From Sphingobacterium sp. JB170 (GTDB taxonomy: Bacteria; Bacteroidota; Bacteroidia; Sphingobacteriales; Sphingobacteriaceae): DNA of 51,674 nt. The translations under genes and the position numbers were made by a program. Where the stretch lies: assembly GCF_900163865.1 (NCBI RefSeq), contig NZ_FUKU01000069.1, positions 1 through 51,674 of the forward strand, read 5' to 3'. Numbering within the stretch: position 1 is the first letter of the stretch; each line of letters starts with the position of its first letter. Shown piece after piece: positions 36,616 through 46,387 of the stretch. The notes below the pieces were generated by a model. That model was not told the DNA's origin. It saw only the letters and a list, made by a program, of their open reading frames with translations, and did no database searches.

Positions 36616-36795
36616 CTCCACGGTTGTCCATTCGACTAAAAGAATATATTGGTTCGTCACTTCAGTACATTTATTCAAAGTATGTCGGATATATCCCTCG
36701 ATTGAAGAGATGTACTGTCCTGTCGTCTGAAAATCTCGTTCAAATGTGGATGCTTTTTCGGGTTTCACATTTAGTATAGCAACTTTTAAAATCAT
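36616..36795 (-). pseudogene. Antibiotic biosynthesis monooxygenase (ABM), N-terminal fragment
   Basis: From the ATG at 36795: MILKVAILNVKPEKASTFER, then YISSIEGYIRHTLNKC and YILLVEWTTVE, the first 60 residues of the ABM ferredoxin-like fold. Sequence after the Glu (normally the DHT block) is unrelated. The gene is cut at about 36615, close to the end of the IS256 remnant, suggesting that the IS or a later deletion removed its C-terminal half. Confidence 0.75.
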
Positions 36796-36879
36796 CGTGT
36801 TTTCGCTTTTTTAGTAATTAGGATCAGCATTTAGACAAAACTCAAATTAAACTCATCCCACTATTCTTTATTTGAATAT

Positions 36880-38082
36880 CTATAATTTTGTTTGAGGGGT
36901 TACTTCAGGAATGACAATTAGATAATCAAACCCCTCAATAAAGTTCGTAAGTACTGTTGAGCCCATAGTTATCTTTTTCTTTGTTGCTTCATTTCTAACC
37001 TTATTCAAATCAAAAAGTAACCATTCTTTTTTATCAGTTGTCAGGTCTAAAAAAGGCTTTAAATAAGGCGCACCATTAGTCGCTATATCTTCACCAAAAG
37101 GCGCTCCTAAACTTCCAGATTTTTCCATGACGGCGATATGTAATGATTTTTGTCCCTCTGCATCTGCAAGGTTAAGTGCCATATTACCCACATCGGGTGT
37201 GTTGTGACTAAGACTTTTATGCTTAGTGACATGATTTGCCCCAAACTTAAACAGATTCCGCTTTCCGACCAGCTTGTCATAATTATTTAACAAGTTCTTT
37301 TTCATCAATGAGATTCTCGTATCATGTGAGCGAAGATAACTACCTTCGTAAACTAGAGCATAGATGTTATCGCTAATGACAAGATCATGTATTATTCTTT
37401 CCTCCTCAGATGAAAGGTTCAAGGATAATAATGGTTGTAGTCGTTCCGTAAGTTCTCTTACACCTAACAAGGGAAGTTCGTCTTTATTAAAGGGTGGCTG
37501 TATATTAGGGTTTTGTTTGTATTTTTCCCACCTCGATTCAGATAAGTCCAACAACTGCCTGTAAACTGTTTTTGCCTCATTGTTTTCCGTAATATTTATT
37601 AAGTCGTTCAGTATTGGTCCATCGCTACTGCCATACACTTGATCCAGTTCAATTACATTCTTATCTGCTAACAGAAAAGTTTCTAATATTTTTCGGTCTT
37701 TAGAGAACGTATAAAACCCTAAATGCTCTGGATATTTTGTTATCAGTTCGTTGTAATCTTTTTCCGATTTTTTAAGCGTTTTCTCCAATAAATTGGTAAC
37801 AAATTGGTTTCCCTCCATGATGTAATTATCAAACTCGATTTTTTGCATTAAATAGGTGACGAATAATGGCACTTCATTTGTATGGTGCTGTTCTCCTATT
37901 AGGATGTAACGGTGTTCGGCTATTTTATTTACCAACGTATCTAAAGCCTCTCCACTAAACGTATTATTACGGTAAGAAAAGGTTTGCTTGTGTTCTGTAA
38001 TGATACTGTCCACAACATTTTCTTGTGCATTAGCAACAAATGAACTAAAGGGCAGCAAGAGCAACAATAAAAGTGATCTCAT
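36880..38082 (-). CDS. Secreted Tiki/EreA/ChaN-superfamily protein
   Basis: A 400-residue protein with a signal peptide (MRSLLLLLLLPFSSFVANAQ). The ILIGEQHHTNEVPLFVTYLM block near residue 60 has the Gly-Glu-x-His-His of the Tiki/erythromycin-esterase/ChaN group, where the Glu and His form a metal or catalytic site. LFKFGANHVTKHKSLSH (about residue 285) has the later conserved Gly-x-x-His. These folds include metalloproteases and esterases; the exact reaction cannot be told. It is not necessarily an antibiotic-resistance enzyme. It stands alone on the minus strand. Confidence 0.72.
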   Translation of the reverse strand: MRSLLLLLLLPFSSFVANAQENVVDSIITEHKQTFSYRNNTFSGEALDTLVNKIAEHRYILIGEQHHTNEVPLFVTYLMQKIEFDNYIMEGNQFVTNLLEKTLKKSEKDYNELITKYPEHLGFYTFSKDRKILETFLLADKNVIELDQVYGSSDGPILNDLINITENNEAKTVYRQLLDLSESRWEKYKQNPNIQPPFNKDELPLLGVRELTERLQPLLSLNLSSEEERIIHDLVISDNIYALVYEGSYLRSHDTRISLMKKNLLNNYDKLVGKRNLFKFGANHVTKHKSLSHNTPDVGNMALNLADAEGQKSLHIAVMEKSGSLGAPFGEDIATNGAPYLKPFLDLTTDKKEWLLFDLNKVRNEATKKKITMGSTVLTNFIEGFDYLIVIPEVTPQTKL

Positions 38083-38119
38083 AGTTGTTTTTTTGTGAAT
38101 ATAATGATTTTGGTGTTAT

Positions 38120-38790
38120 TTATTTTGTGTTCTTTAATTCGTTATTAATGAATGCTTGCAGTTTTGCTTTATCGGGTAGTGACAATCCTCCAGTTGGGAT
38201 ATTGCTCCTTTGTGATTATCGGACAATCCAACCTTTCGTATGTGAGCGTGTTGATCTGTCGTTTGAGTTCCTTTACGATGGGTTGTGTTTTTAAAATTAG
38301 TAACTCGTAAAAAAGCCTTTTTAGATCATCTATTTTGATGAGTTCAGTAAAGTGGGTATAAAAAACAGGTTGAAAAACACTAGAAAAGTGAGCTAGATCG
38401 TCTTTTCTATTATCGTTTTGTAATTTTTGGGCTGTCGACCCAAGAATTGATTTTTGGATATTTGAAATAGTAAAATCTTCAAAGAAATCGGGAGGAACCA
38501 GTTTTTGAATTCTTTGATTATCAACCCAAAAATCTGTAGAGAGGTGTGGTAAACCTGTCTGCAGCGGGACAGTTCTGGCGCTGGCAGGCCTTTGATATTG
38601 ATATTTTTCGCTAAGTTCTCAAGTAGTTTAACCCCGTATTCAGCACAGCCACTTCCGTTTTGCTCAAAACCTACAAGGTAAAATCCCCTAAGCAAATTTT
38701 TGCGTATAATTTGTTTACAGCTTTTACTGCATTATTCTGTAAAAACTCGTTAGTCCGCTGTATGCGAAAAGTTAATTTTTCAAAATTCAT
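38120..38790 (-). pseudogene. DUF1016 (PDDEXK nuclease-associated) protein, multiply frameshifted
   Basis: Start ATG at 38790 with ribosome site GAGGTGAG just upstream. Protein blocks, in different frames, appear in order: MNFEKLTFRIQRTNEFLQNN, AEYGVKLLENLAKNINIKGL, APELSRCRQVYHTSLQIFG, YTHFTELIKIDDLKRLFYEL, VKELKRQINTLTYERL and KAKLQAFINNELKNTK (TAA at 38120). These are hallmark blocks of DUF1016/YhcG-like proteins. At least four frameshifts and lost stretches make it dead. It lies just downstream of the TOTE-type helicase gene and could once have belonged to the same defence locus. Confidence 0.78.
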
Positions 38791-38913
38791 TTCTCACCTC
38801 TTCATTGGTTGTAAAGATAATAAAACCGCATTCCTAAATTTTTCATATGTGCCTCTAGAAAATAGTGTCTCTGAGCGGGCGACACCTCTTTTATCTTTCC
38901 AATATGGGGTGTC

Positions 38914-41900
38914 TCAGTTAAGAATTTCTTCCAATAATGCTTTCCAAAGCATGAAGCCTTTATCGGGATCGCTATAGTCGTGTACAACGCGGCTGAAGTT
39001 GCTAGGGACATTATCTTCCAAGAACCTTTGCCGGCCTTTTTCGCGAATAATCTGCAGGTTCTTGTCGATCATCACTATGGTGTCTTTCAAGACAGTTCTA
39101 TTTTTCTCGGTGTGCCAGACGTAGGTGGCCTCTTCCGTGTCTAATGTTTCGAGAACTACATGGTACTGGTTTTCTCGCGACAAAAGAAATACAAATGCGA
39201 ATGGACGGAGAACAAACCTAATTTTCATGATACTGGTCAGGTGATGATCGGCTAGAAATTGTACATGTCGAGCGTGTTTGTATTTTCGTAGTTTAAGGAT
39301 TTCCGCGAGTAATTCTTCGCCATTTGCATATACAGTCTCGCCATGCTGTAATTGATCGGAAGTCAATATGTTTTGTTTTTGCAAAGGTGGCTTACCTAAT
39401 AAGCCTTTATTTAGAAACTGAAATTTTGCACCTTCCACAATTTCTTTATTTATCCGTTCTATTTCTTCCGAGTTAGCCATTTGAGCCACCAGTTTTCCAT
39501 ATTCAAATTCAGCGTTTAACTGAACCTTAATGTTTTTAGATTTTAGGATCTTGATAAAGTACGGTTTTAAAACCTCAAATTCTGGTCGTATCTCCAGATT
39601 GTCGATTCGAAATTCCAAAACTGCATGCATCTCTTCCACTTTATACGTAAACGCTACGTGACCATAATGGAATGAAAGGTCCTCAATAGCGATCTTGATG
39701 TTTTTTTCAAAGTTAAACTGATGCCCCATTTCAGGTTGGTGATCTATAACCGGTTCATCAAACAATGTAGCTTGCTTAGAAATTTTGCGGTAATAGATAT
39801 TTCGTTTAAGGAACATTTTGTCAAGGTAGTTGATCTGGATATCACGATAGTCGTATATCGTTGGATTGATTTCAGAGCGTTGTACGCGACCAATGTATTG
39901 AATTAATTTCCCATGGAAAGAAAACGGATACGCTAAAAAAAGTGTGCTGATGTGCTGAATATCCGATCCCTCGCCAAAATACTGGCCCGTTGTAATTAGC
40001 ACTTGAAAATTTCCTTCTGACAATGATTTCCATTTTGTTTTCTTGCTGCTGTCCGAGTCGTCTCCACTAAGTGTTACCGTTTCATATATGGATTTCAATA
40101 GCAGATTTAGGGCCTCAATATGTTCTTTCCGTTCAGTGATTATAACAGCCTTTTTTCCTTGGTTTAGTTCAATGGCCACATCTTCCACGATGATTTTATT
40201 CCTCGTCGTATCGTGAATGAGGATCTGGGAAAGTGTTTCAAAGCTATCTGTTTTAGAGCTAAAAGGAACATTGAGCTGCGTATTCCGAATGACAATCCTT
40301 GCTGATTTGTAATCTTCAATTTGTTCTGGACGAATTTCAGTGATAATATCGCCTAGATATGTGAAGATCAATTTGTCATCGTTATACTTTCGAAAAGGAG
40401 TAGCTGTAAGTCCGTAACAATATACACTGTCTAGTGATCCTACAGCATTACGAAAAGATTCCGCCGGAATATGATGACATTCGTCGATTAAGATTGTGCC
40501 AAATTTGTCGTGAATAGCTTCAATCTGTTTTGGAATGCTCTGTATCGTTGCAACGGTTACTTTACCAGTACCCAATTTTGCTTTTCCCTGACCTATAATT
40601 CCAATCTCTGCTTTCGGTATCCCCAGGAATGATTCTATACGCGCGACCCATTGATCCAATAGTTGCTTGCGGTGGACGATAATAAGTGCAGGCTGTTGTT
40701 TGTCGGCAATAATTTTCAGACCGATAACAGTCTTGCCAGCTCCGGGTGGGGCAACGATCACACCGAAATCCTTTTTTGCGACTGCGTTTACGGCATTGGT
40801 TTGATGATTTCTCAGTGCGGCATTAAAAGAGAAAAGAATGGTTGGGAGTACTTGTCTGTTATCGACAAATTCGTGCGCTAGTTGTGCTTCTCTACAGAAT
40901 CGCAGAAGTTTTCCAATAAACCCTCTTGGGATGCGAATTTCATCTGCCGTTTCCTCGATTAATTTAAAAAATCTGGGAGTGCCGAAAGTGTTTCTACCAG
41001 AATTTTTCTTAATGATAAACGCTGAATTCGCAAAGTTGAGTTGTTCTTTTAAAAAAATGACGAGTTTATAAGGTATAGCATTACTATTTAAACAGATTGT
41101 ATTACGTAGGCTGATTCTTATTTTTTTACCTACGGCTGGATTATAGCGGTCTATTCCAGCACCTGTTGCGTCATATAACTTTTCTAAATGATCGAAACTA
41201 ACCCGCTCAATGCCTCGCAAATAATTGATCTGATCAGGAAAGGGATCCGATGTTTCCGGATCGATAAAAGCACTATTACCTTTTTGTAATGCAGGTAGAA
41301 ATAACGGAAGTGCAATTAAATTTCCCAGCGCTTTGCCGGACAAGTAGTCCTGATTTGGGAACAAACGGTCGAAACTGGAACTTTTATCAAACGGTGAGAA
41401 AGCACCACACCTCTCCAAAATATATGTAAATAACTTACGGCTTTTTGCTGCCGGATATGGTTTTTCAAAGAAAATCCATACATGCCCTCCGTTACCTGAC
41501 CGAGAACGTTCAAGATATGCCGGGATACCCTGCGCCTGACATGCTTCGAGGAAATTTAAAGTTTGCGTATGCCAATCGGATTTATCAAAATCAGCAACCA
41601 AAAAATGTGAGGTGTCGTTTAGAAGTAATGGATAAATTCCGATTTGCTGCACACCATTGAGATGCTTCGTGATTTCCATGCCGGACAATGGCCGATAGGT
41701 TTTATCTTGATAACTTTTTAAGTTGCCTCCTTTTGCTTTATGAAGTCGGTAGTGATGCGGATCATAATTATATGCTGGCATATATCCACTTTTATCTCCT
41801 TTCTCCCAACGTATAGCAAATACTTCGTCACGACCTTTGAAAAGGTTAATAAGGTATGCTATGTCGTTGTTTGTGAATTTCACGCTGGAATTAACATTTA

Positions 41901-41946
41901 GAGTCAAGATAATAAATTGGAATTTAATAGCCAATATTTTCTCCAT
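38914..41946 (-). CDS. TOTE-type primase-DEAD/DEAH helicase fusion
   Basis: A 1010-residue intact protein. Residues about 30-260 are an archaeo-eukaryotic primase-type domain with DFD (119-121) and the SGNGGHVWIFF motif (150-160). The helicase starts near 375: Walker A APPGAGKT (399-406), DECH (488-491), TATPF (514-518), and a second RecA-like half with TGQYFGEGSD and IQYIGRVQRSE. The layout matches the TOTE conflict-system primase-helicase proteins of accessory islands. It probably primes or remodels DNA during anti-phage or anti-plasmid conflict. A small accessory partner usually accompanies it; none was seen intact here. Confidence 0.85.
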   Translation of the reverse strand: MEKILAIKFQFIILTLNVNSSVKFTNNDIAYLINLFKGRDEVFAIRWEKGDKSGYMPAYNYDPHHYRLHKAKGGNLKSYQDKTYRPLSGMEITKHLNGVQQIGIYPLLLNDTSHFLVADFDKSDWHTQTLNFLEACQAQGIPAYLERSRSGNGGHVWIFFEKPYPAAKSRKLFTYILERCGAFSPFDKSSSFDRLFPNQDYLSGKALGNLIALPLFLPALQKGNSAFIDPETSDPFPDQINYLRGIERVSFDHLEKLYDATGAGIDRYNPAVGKKIRISLRNTICLNSNAIPYKLVIFLKEQLNFANSAFIIKKNSGRNTFGTPRFFKLIEETADEIRIPRGFIGKLLRFCREAQLAHEFVDNRQVLPTILFSFNAALRNHQTNAVNAVAKKDFGVIVAPPGAGKTVIGLKIIADKQQPALIIVHRKQLLDQWVARIESFLGIPKAEIGIIGQGKAKLGTGKVTVATIQSIPKQIEAIHDKFGTILIDECHHIPAESFRNAVGSLDSVYCYGLTATPFRKYNDDKLIFTYLGDIITEIRPEQIEDYKSARIVIRNTQLNVPFSSKTDSFETLSQILIHDTTRNKIIVEDVAIELNQGKKAVIITERKEHIEALNLLLKSIYETVTLSGDDSDSSKKTKWKSLSEGNFQVLITTGQYFGEGSDIQHISTLFLAYPFSFHGKLIQYIGRVQRSEINPTIYDYRDIQINYLDKMFLKRNIYYRKISKQATLFDEPVIDHQPEMGHQFNFEKNIKIAIEDLSFHYGHVAFTYKVEEMHAVLEFRIDNLEIRPEFEVLKPYFIKILKSKNIKVQLNAEFEYGKLVAQMANSEEIERINKEIVEGAKFQFLNKGLLGKPPLQKQNILTSDQLQHGETVYANGEELLAEILKLRKYKHARHVQFLADHHLTSIMKIRFVLRPFAFVFLLSRENQYHVVLETLDTEEATYVWHTEKNRTVLKDTIVMIDKNLQIIREKGRQRFLEDNVPSNFSRVVHDYSDPDKGFMLWKALLEEILN

Positions 41947-42603
41947 GTAAATATCCTTGTATGATACGGTAAATTTTACCTTAAAAATTTAATAATCTGG
42001 TACGTTTATTTTTATTTCCGATGTTTATTCTGGGGAATAATTAACCGCTTGTGGTCGGCAGGAATTGTTTTCTTAGGGATCGATTTTGAAAAAAAACTGT
42101 CTGTTCCAAGATTAAGAATCTTCATTCTTATTTAAGCATTGTTATTTTAGCTTTAAGGTAGTGGGCTTCTCTAAACTTTGGATGTGCGCATCAAATATGC
42201 GTCCAGTTCATGCTAAGATATGCAAGGTGCGCCGATGACTGAAAAAGTATAAACTAGAGTTACTGTATGCGTTATTTATTCGCGTGGTTTCGAATAGGTA
42301 TTATGATAAATAACTGCTGCCTACTGCAACTTGGAAACCATAGTCTGTTACGATTCCATAAGGTTTTCGTGTAATAATTTAATACCTTTATAAAGAGGTG
42401 TTTAGCGTTGTGATCTTGATGGGAAATAATTTAAGTTTGGTGAAAGATGATGTAATAGGCGCTACTTCTAAAGCTTTGCTTCTGCTAAAGTTGGATCACA
42501 GATTAATCAAATCATTACTTACGTTACTGATAAAATGGAGAAAGAAGGAAGGTTGAAGGAAGGGTGCTCTTGGATAGCTAGCTGCTTATAGGAAGTAAAT
42601 TAT
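41947..42603. other. Intergenic stretch, no recognised gene
   Basis: About 650 bases, AT-rich. One plus-strand frame at about 42485-42590 reads AKVGSQINQIITYVTDKMEK, which looks protein-like but lacks a start and a recognised family. GGTAAATTTTACC at about 41970-41982 is a short palindrome upstream of the helicase gene. Confidence 0.4.
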
Positions 42604-43602
42604 ATGAACAAAATAACCGATGGGACGAATATGGCAACAACAAGTCAAATAGAAATTTATAATGCCAATGATGGCTCTACACAAATTGGAGTACAGTTAC
42701 AGCAAGATACTGTTTGGCTTACGCAAGCGCAAATGGGAGAATTATTTCATAAAGATGTTCGTACCATAAGTGAACACATACAGAACATCTATTCTTCAGA
42801 AGAGCTTTTGGCAGATTCAACTATCCGGAATTTCCGGATAGTTCGACAAGAAGGTAAAAGGCAAGTTAATAGAAATATCGATCATTATAATTTAGATGTT
42901 ATTATATCTGTAGGTTACCGGGTCAACTCAAAACAAGGTACTCAATTCCGTATTTGGGCCAATGGTGTTTTAAAAGAATACTTAATTAAGGGCTATGCTG
43001 TCAATGAAAAGCGTTTAGCCCAAAAAGAACAAGAAGTACAGATTTTAAAAAATGGCATTCAAATATTAGGTAGAGCTATTGAAGAGAAAACGGCTGATAA
43101 TTCCTGGCTAAGTATTTTTGCTAAAGGATTAAGTTTGCTGGATGATTACGACCACGAGCAATTAGACGCAGAGGGATTAACTAAAAAAGCTGCGCAATAT
43201 CCAAGCCTGAGAGAGTATCAAACCCTCATTCACGAAATGGTAGCTGATTTTGATTCCGCAGTGTTCGGGAAAGAAAAAGATGATAGTTTTCAAAGTTCCT
43301 TAAGTCAAATTGAAAAAGGCTTTGGTGAGCATGATTTTTATCCATCTTTGGAAGAAAAAGCAACCATGCTTTTATATTTAATTGTTAAAAACCATTCCTT
43401 TGTAGATGGCAATAAACGAATAGCAGCAGCTTGCTTTCTAAAGTTTTTGCAGCAAAATAATATGCTTTATAATACTCAACAACAACTTATAATCAATAAT
43501 GACACATTAGCGAGTTTAACACTTTTTATTGCTTCAAGTAAACCAGAAGAAATGGAAACCGTAAGACGATTAGTGATTAGCGTATTAAACAGAAATAGAT
43601 AA
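42604..43602 (+). CDS. RhuM-Fic fusion protein
   Basis: A 332-residue protein. Residues about 11-140 form the RhuM domain (QDTVWLTQAQMGELFHKDVRT, then VISVGYRVNSKQGTQFRIWA). Residues about 190-310 form a Fic/Doc fold with the active-site motif HSFVDGNKR (264-272), close to the canonical HxFx(D/E)GNGR, with Lys in place of the Gly at the loop end as in Doc-type kinases. Fic proteins transfer AMP or phosphate onto proteins. No antitoxin-like neighbour is obvious. A start at 42631 (MATTSQIEIY) is also possible. Confidence 0.85.
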   Translation: MNKITDGTNMATTSQIEIYNANDGSTQIGVQLQQDTVWLTQAQMGELFHKDVRTISEHIQNIYSSEELLADSTIRNFRIVRQEGKRQVNRNIDHYNLDVIISVGYRVNSKQGTQFRIWANGVLKEYLIKGYAVNEKRLAQKEQEVQILKNGIQILGRAIEEKTADNSWLSIFAKGLSLLDDYDHEQLDAEGLTKKAAQYPSLREYQTLIHEMVADFDSAVFGKEKDDSFQSSLSQIEKGFGEHDFYPSLEEKATMLLYLIVKNHSFVDGNKRIAAACFLKFLQQNNMLYNTQQQLIINNDTLASLTLFIASSKPEEMETVRRLVISVLNRNR

Positions 43603-43853
43603 AATAACCGATAGCTCAATTATCTAAAATAATAAGAGTAATATAACTACCAAGCACAAATTAAAACTATGCGCACAAAAAGGTGACCTCGGTTTGTGTT
43701 TGATCGTAAATAGGTTTGTTTGGTAAATTATGATTTAGCGAACTTACATTAGGGTTTCTTATATTTGCTGTATAGCAGTCGATTCGATAACGGATCTTTT
43801 TTGAATTTAAAATGGCAGCTAAAATAACTTAATCCCAATGAACTAATGTGATT

Positions 43854-45480
43854 ATGGCATTACCTATAAATATAGAAGAACTTGTACATGGGAATACCAT
43901 TGAATGGGAACGGCTTGAGTTTAAACAAGGCTGGAATCCTGAAGATGTTTTGCATTCTATGTGTGCATTTGCAAATGACCTGAATAATTGGGGTGGTGGT
44001 TATTATTATTGGAGTAGGTGAAAAGGACGGCCAACCCGTTTTGCCTCCAATCGGATTGCGGCAAAACCAATTGGATAGCATTCAAAAGAAAATTATAGAA
44101 TTGGGTCATAAAGTTAGTCCGAACTATTTTCCTATTGTGCAGCCCTATGTTTTACAAGACAAACATGTACTGGTGCTGTGGTGTATCGCTGGAGATAATC
44201 GGCCTTATACAGCACCAGTGTCATTAGGGAGCGATGGTAAACGCCAACCTTATATTCGATTGGGTGCTACTACAGTTATCGCTAAAGGGGAAAACTTGAG
44301 AAGATTGCACGAATTAACTGCAAGAATCCCTTTTGATGATCGGATGAATAACCAGGCAAGTATCCAAGATTTTGATTTAGGTTTGATTCAGGCCTATCTA
44401 CAAGAAGTGAAAAGTAGTTTGTATGCTGAAAGCCTAAGGATGTCATTGTCGGATATTAGTAGAGCCATGTATATCGCTAAAGGCCCTGATGAAGATCTAC
44501 GTCCCCTTAATGTAGGATTGCTTTTCTTTTCAAAGGAACCAGAGCGGTTTTTTTCTAGACCATGGATTGAAGTAGTTTGGCATGAAAGTACTTCTGGTAG
44601 AAAATTCAAGGAATTTTATTTTAAAGGACCTTTGCATAAGCAATTAAGAGACGCTCTATCTTTTCTGAAAACAAACATCATAGCTGAACAAATAGTAAAG
44701 CGACCTGATCGGGCGGAAGCTGATCGTTTTTATAATTTTCCATATGAAGCCGTGGAAGAAACCTTGGCTAATGCCGTTTATCATAAAAGTTATGCGTTAG
44801 GCGCGCCAATTGAGGTGCAAATATGGCACGATAAGATCGAAGTATTAAGTCTCCCTGGCCCAGTTCCACCAGTAAATGCGGTTACTCTAAAGAATCAAAG
44901 AAGGATTGTTGCACGAGAAAATAGAAACAGACGAATTGGCGATTTCCTGAAAGAGCTTCATTTAACAGAAGGTCGTGGAACGGGTTTTCCTACTATTTAT
45001 GATGCGATGGAGAATAATGGATCACCTGCTCCAATATTTGAAACTGACGATCAAACTTACGTTTTGGTTACACTTGCTACTCATGAGCTTTTTCAGACTA
45101 GTGTTCAAGAAAATGACCAAGTTGGTGACCAAGATAACTCGCTTTATATTAGTACTTTGGTAGATTTGATGGCTTTTGTTAACCAAGCTGCTAACCAAGT
45201 TACTAACCAAGCTACTAACCAAGCTCTAGCTGTACTTGACAAGGAGGTTCATGGACGGGTTTTGGATATTCTGGCAGAAACAGTTAATTGGGTAAAACGG
45301 GAAGATATCTTTAAACATATGGAATTAAGTAATCAGACATTTAATCGGAAAAAATTTTTGGATCCATTGATTGATATTGGGTGGATTCAATTAGCGTATC
45401 CTGATACACGTACCCATCCCAATCAGCGTTATAAGATAACCGACACTGGAAGAAGATTATTAAATATAATAAATAAATAG
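43854..45480 (+). pseudogene. Schlafen AlbA/RecG-like ATP-binding protein, frameshifted near its start
   Basis: From the ATG at 43854 (MALPINIEELVHGNTIEWER, then FKQGWNPEDVLHSMCAFAND) the AlbA_2 domain begins normally, but after LNNWGGG the frame reads into TATTATTATTGG and a TGA. The rest of the domain and a HATPase-like region continue in another frame from 43993 (IIIGVGEKDGQPVLPPIGL) to a C-terminal winged helix ending at 45480. The break lies in a GGT-GGT-GGT-TAT-TAT-TAT repeat and is a 2-base deletion relative to the expected GGYIIIG. Could be slippage, a phase-variable switch or a sequencing error. Confidence 0.8.
45181..45225 (+). repeat. 12-bp tandem repeat (about 3.75 copies) in the RecG-like gene
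   Basis: Units of the form AACCAAGCTACT are repeated with small changes, encoding NQAANQVTNQATNQA between the ATPase part and the winged-helix tail. Such in-frame repeats change copy number easily and here form a flexible linker. Confidence 0.8.
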
Positions 45481-45484
45481 AGCG

Positions 45485-45975
45485 AAGCTATAATTAAAAG
45501 AACAGGAATGTAGATAGAATTCAGTTCCAAACATAATCCTTGATGGATCACGTCAAAAACCTGATTACGCAACACATTGTATTTGTAACTATAATCGGAG
45601 TCGATTTCCTGTTTCATCTGCTCGAACAGCACCATAAATTTTGCTGCTTGGCTATCGCTAATGTCCAGAATGCCAAAACCTCCCGGTTTATAAAAAGGGT
45701 ATTCTTTGATATTGCCGTTCCGATTGATAAATTCTTCGGTAAATACGCAAAAGGCACCGTTATTATTGCACGGATCAGGCGTCCACCTGTAGGGCACCAA
45801 GGATTAGCAGACATGAGCATATTCTGATGTACGTCAAAAATTTTGTCAACATAGTCTACCTGATGTTTTCCTTTTATCAGTGCAATTTTGTAATAATCTT
45901 TTCGGCTCTATGGCATTGGAAAGGGGTACTCTGGACCGGAGAAATTGGTCATTTCAAATACATTGAAGTATGCTG
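45485..45975 (-). pseudogene. AraC-type regulator, N-terminal sensor part, frameshifted
   Basis: On the minus strand the blocks AYFNVFEMTNFSGPEYPFPM (about 45975-45915), SRKDYYKIALIKGKHQVDYV (about 45910-45850), FDVHQNMLMSANPW, then in another frame VPYRWTPDPCNNNGAFCVF and PGGFGILDISDSQAAKFMVL form the cupin-like sensor domain of an AraC regulator. One frameshift after ANPW (near 45800) and a stop in the middle break it; the HTH DNA-binding half is missing. Non-functional. Confidence 0.7.
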
Positions 45976-46387
45976 TCCTGATCTTCCAACAACTTCGCCG
46001 CCTTTCTTAAGTATACTATGTAGAGTAATGCTTTTATTTACAGGTTATTGTATTTTTAAATTTATAAGTAGCTTAAAAAGAAAGAATCGCAATATCGAAG
46101 AAGTCAATATGTGTTTTTTTTTAGTTATTTGTTTCTATAAGTAAATGAAAAATTTCAGGACTTAGAAGAATAGTTTCTCATACTGGAGATATCAGTGCCA
46201 GCATAGAATGGTAAGCCAAGCGTTCATGTCTAGCTTACATTGAATCACCTAGCGTTATGGACGACTATCGTATGAGGTGGATCGATTGGGCAAAAAAACA
46301 AACCAGAAAATAAGGAGTTAATAAAAGTTCCCGACTTTTTGTTAAAAGTCTTGCTACAAAAGAAAGAAATTTTTATAAAAAAAAACG

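Noticed and set aside
36880..38082. Calling the Tiki/EreA-like gene a macrolide-resistance esterase
   Set aside because: Only the superfamily GEQHH-type motif is visible; substrate cannot be assigned from sequence.
38085..38294. A plus-strand short frame after the Tiki-like gene
   Set aside because: The opposite strand carries the DUF1016 pseudogene here, which explains the sequence better.
42485..42590. Protein-like frame AKVGSQINQIITYVTDKMEK as a small gene
   Set aside because: No start codon or ribosome site and no family match; kept only as a note in the intergenic entry.
45181..45225. Possible short CRISPR-like array
   Set aside because: The 12-bp units are in tandem with no spacers and encode a protein linker inside a gene.
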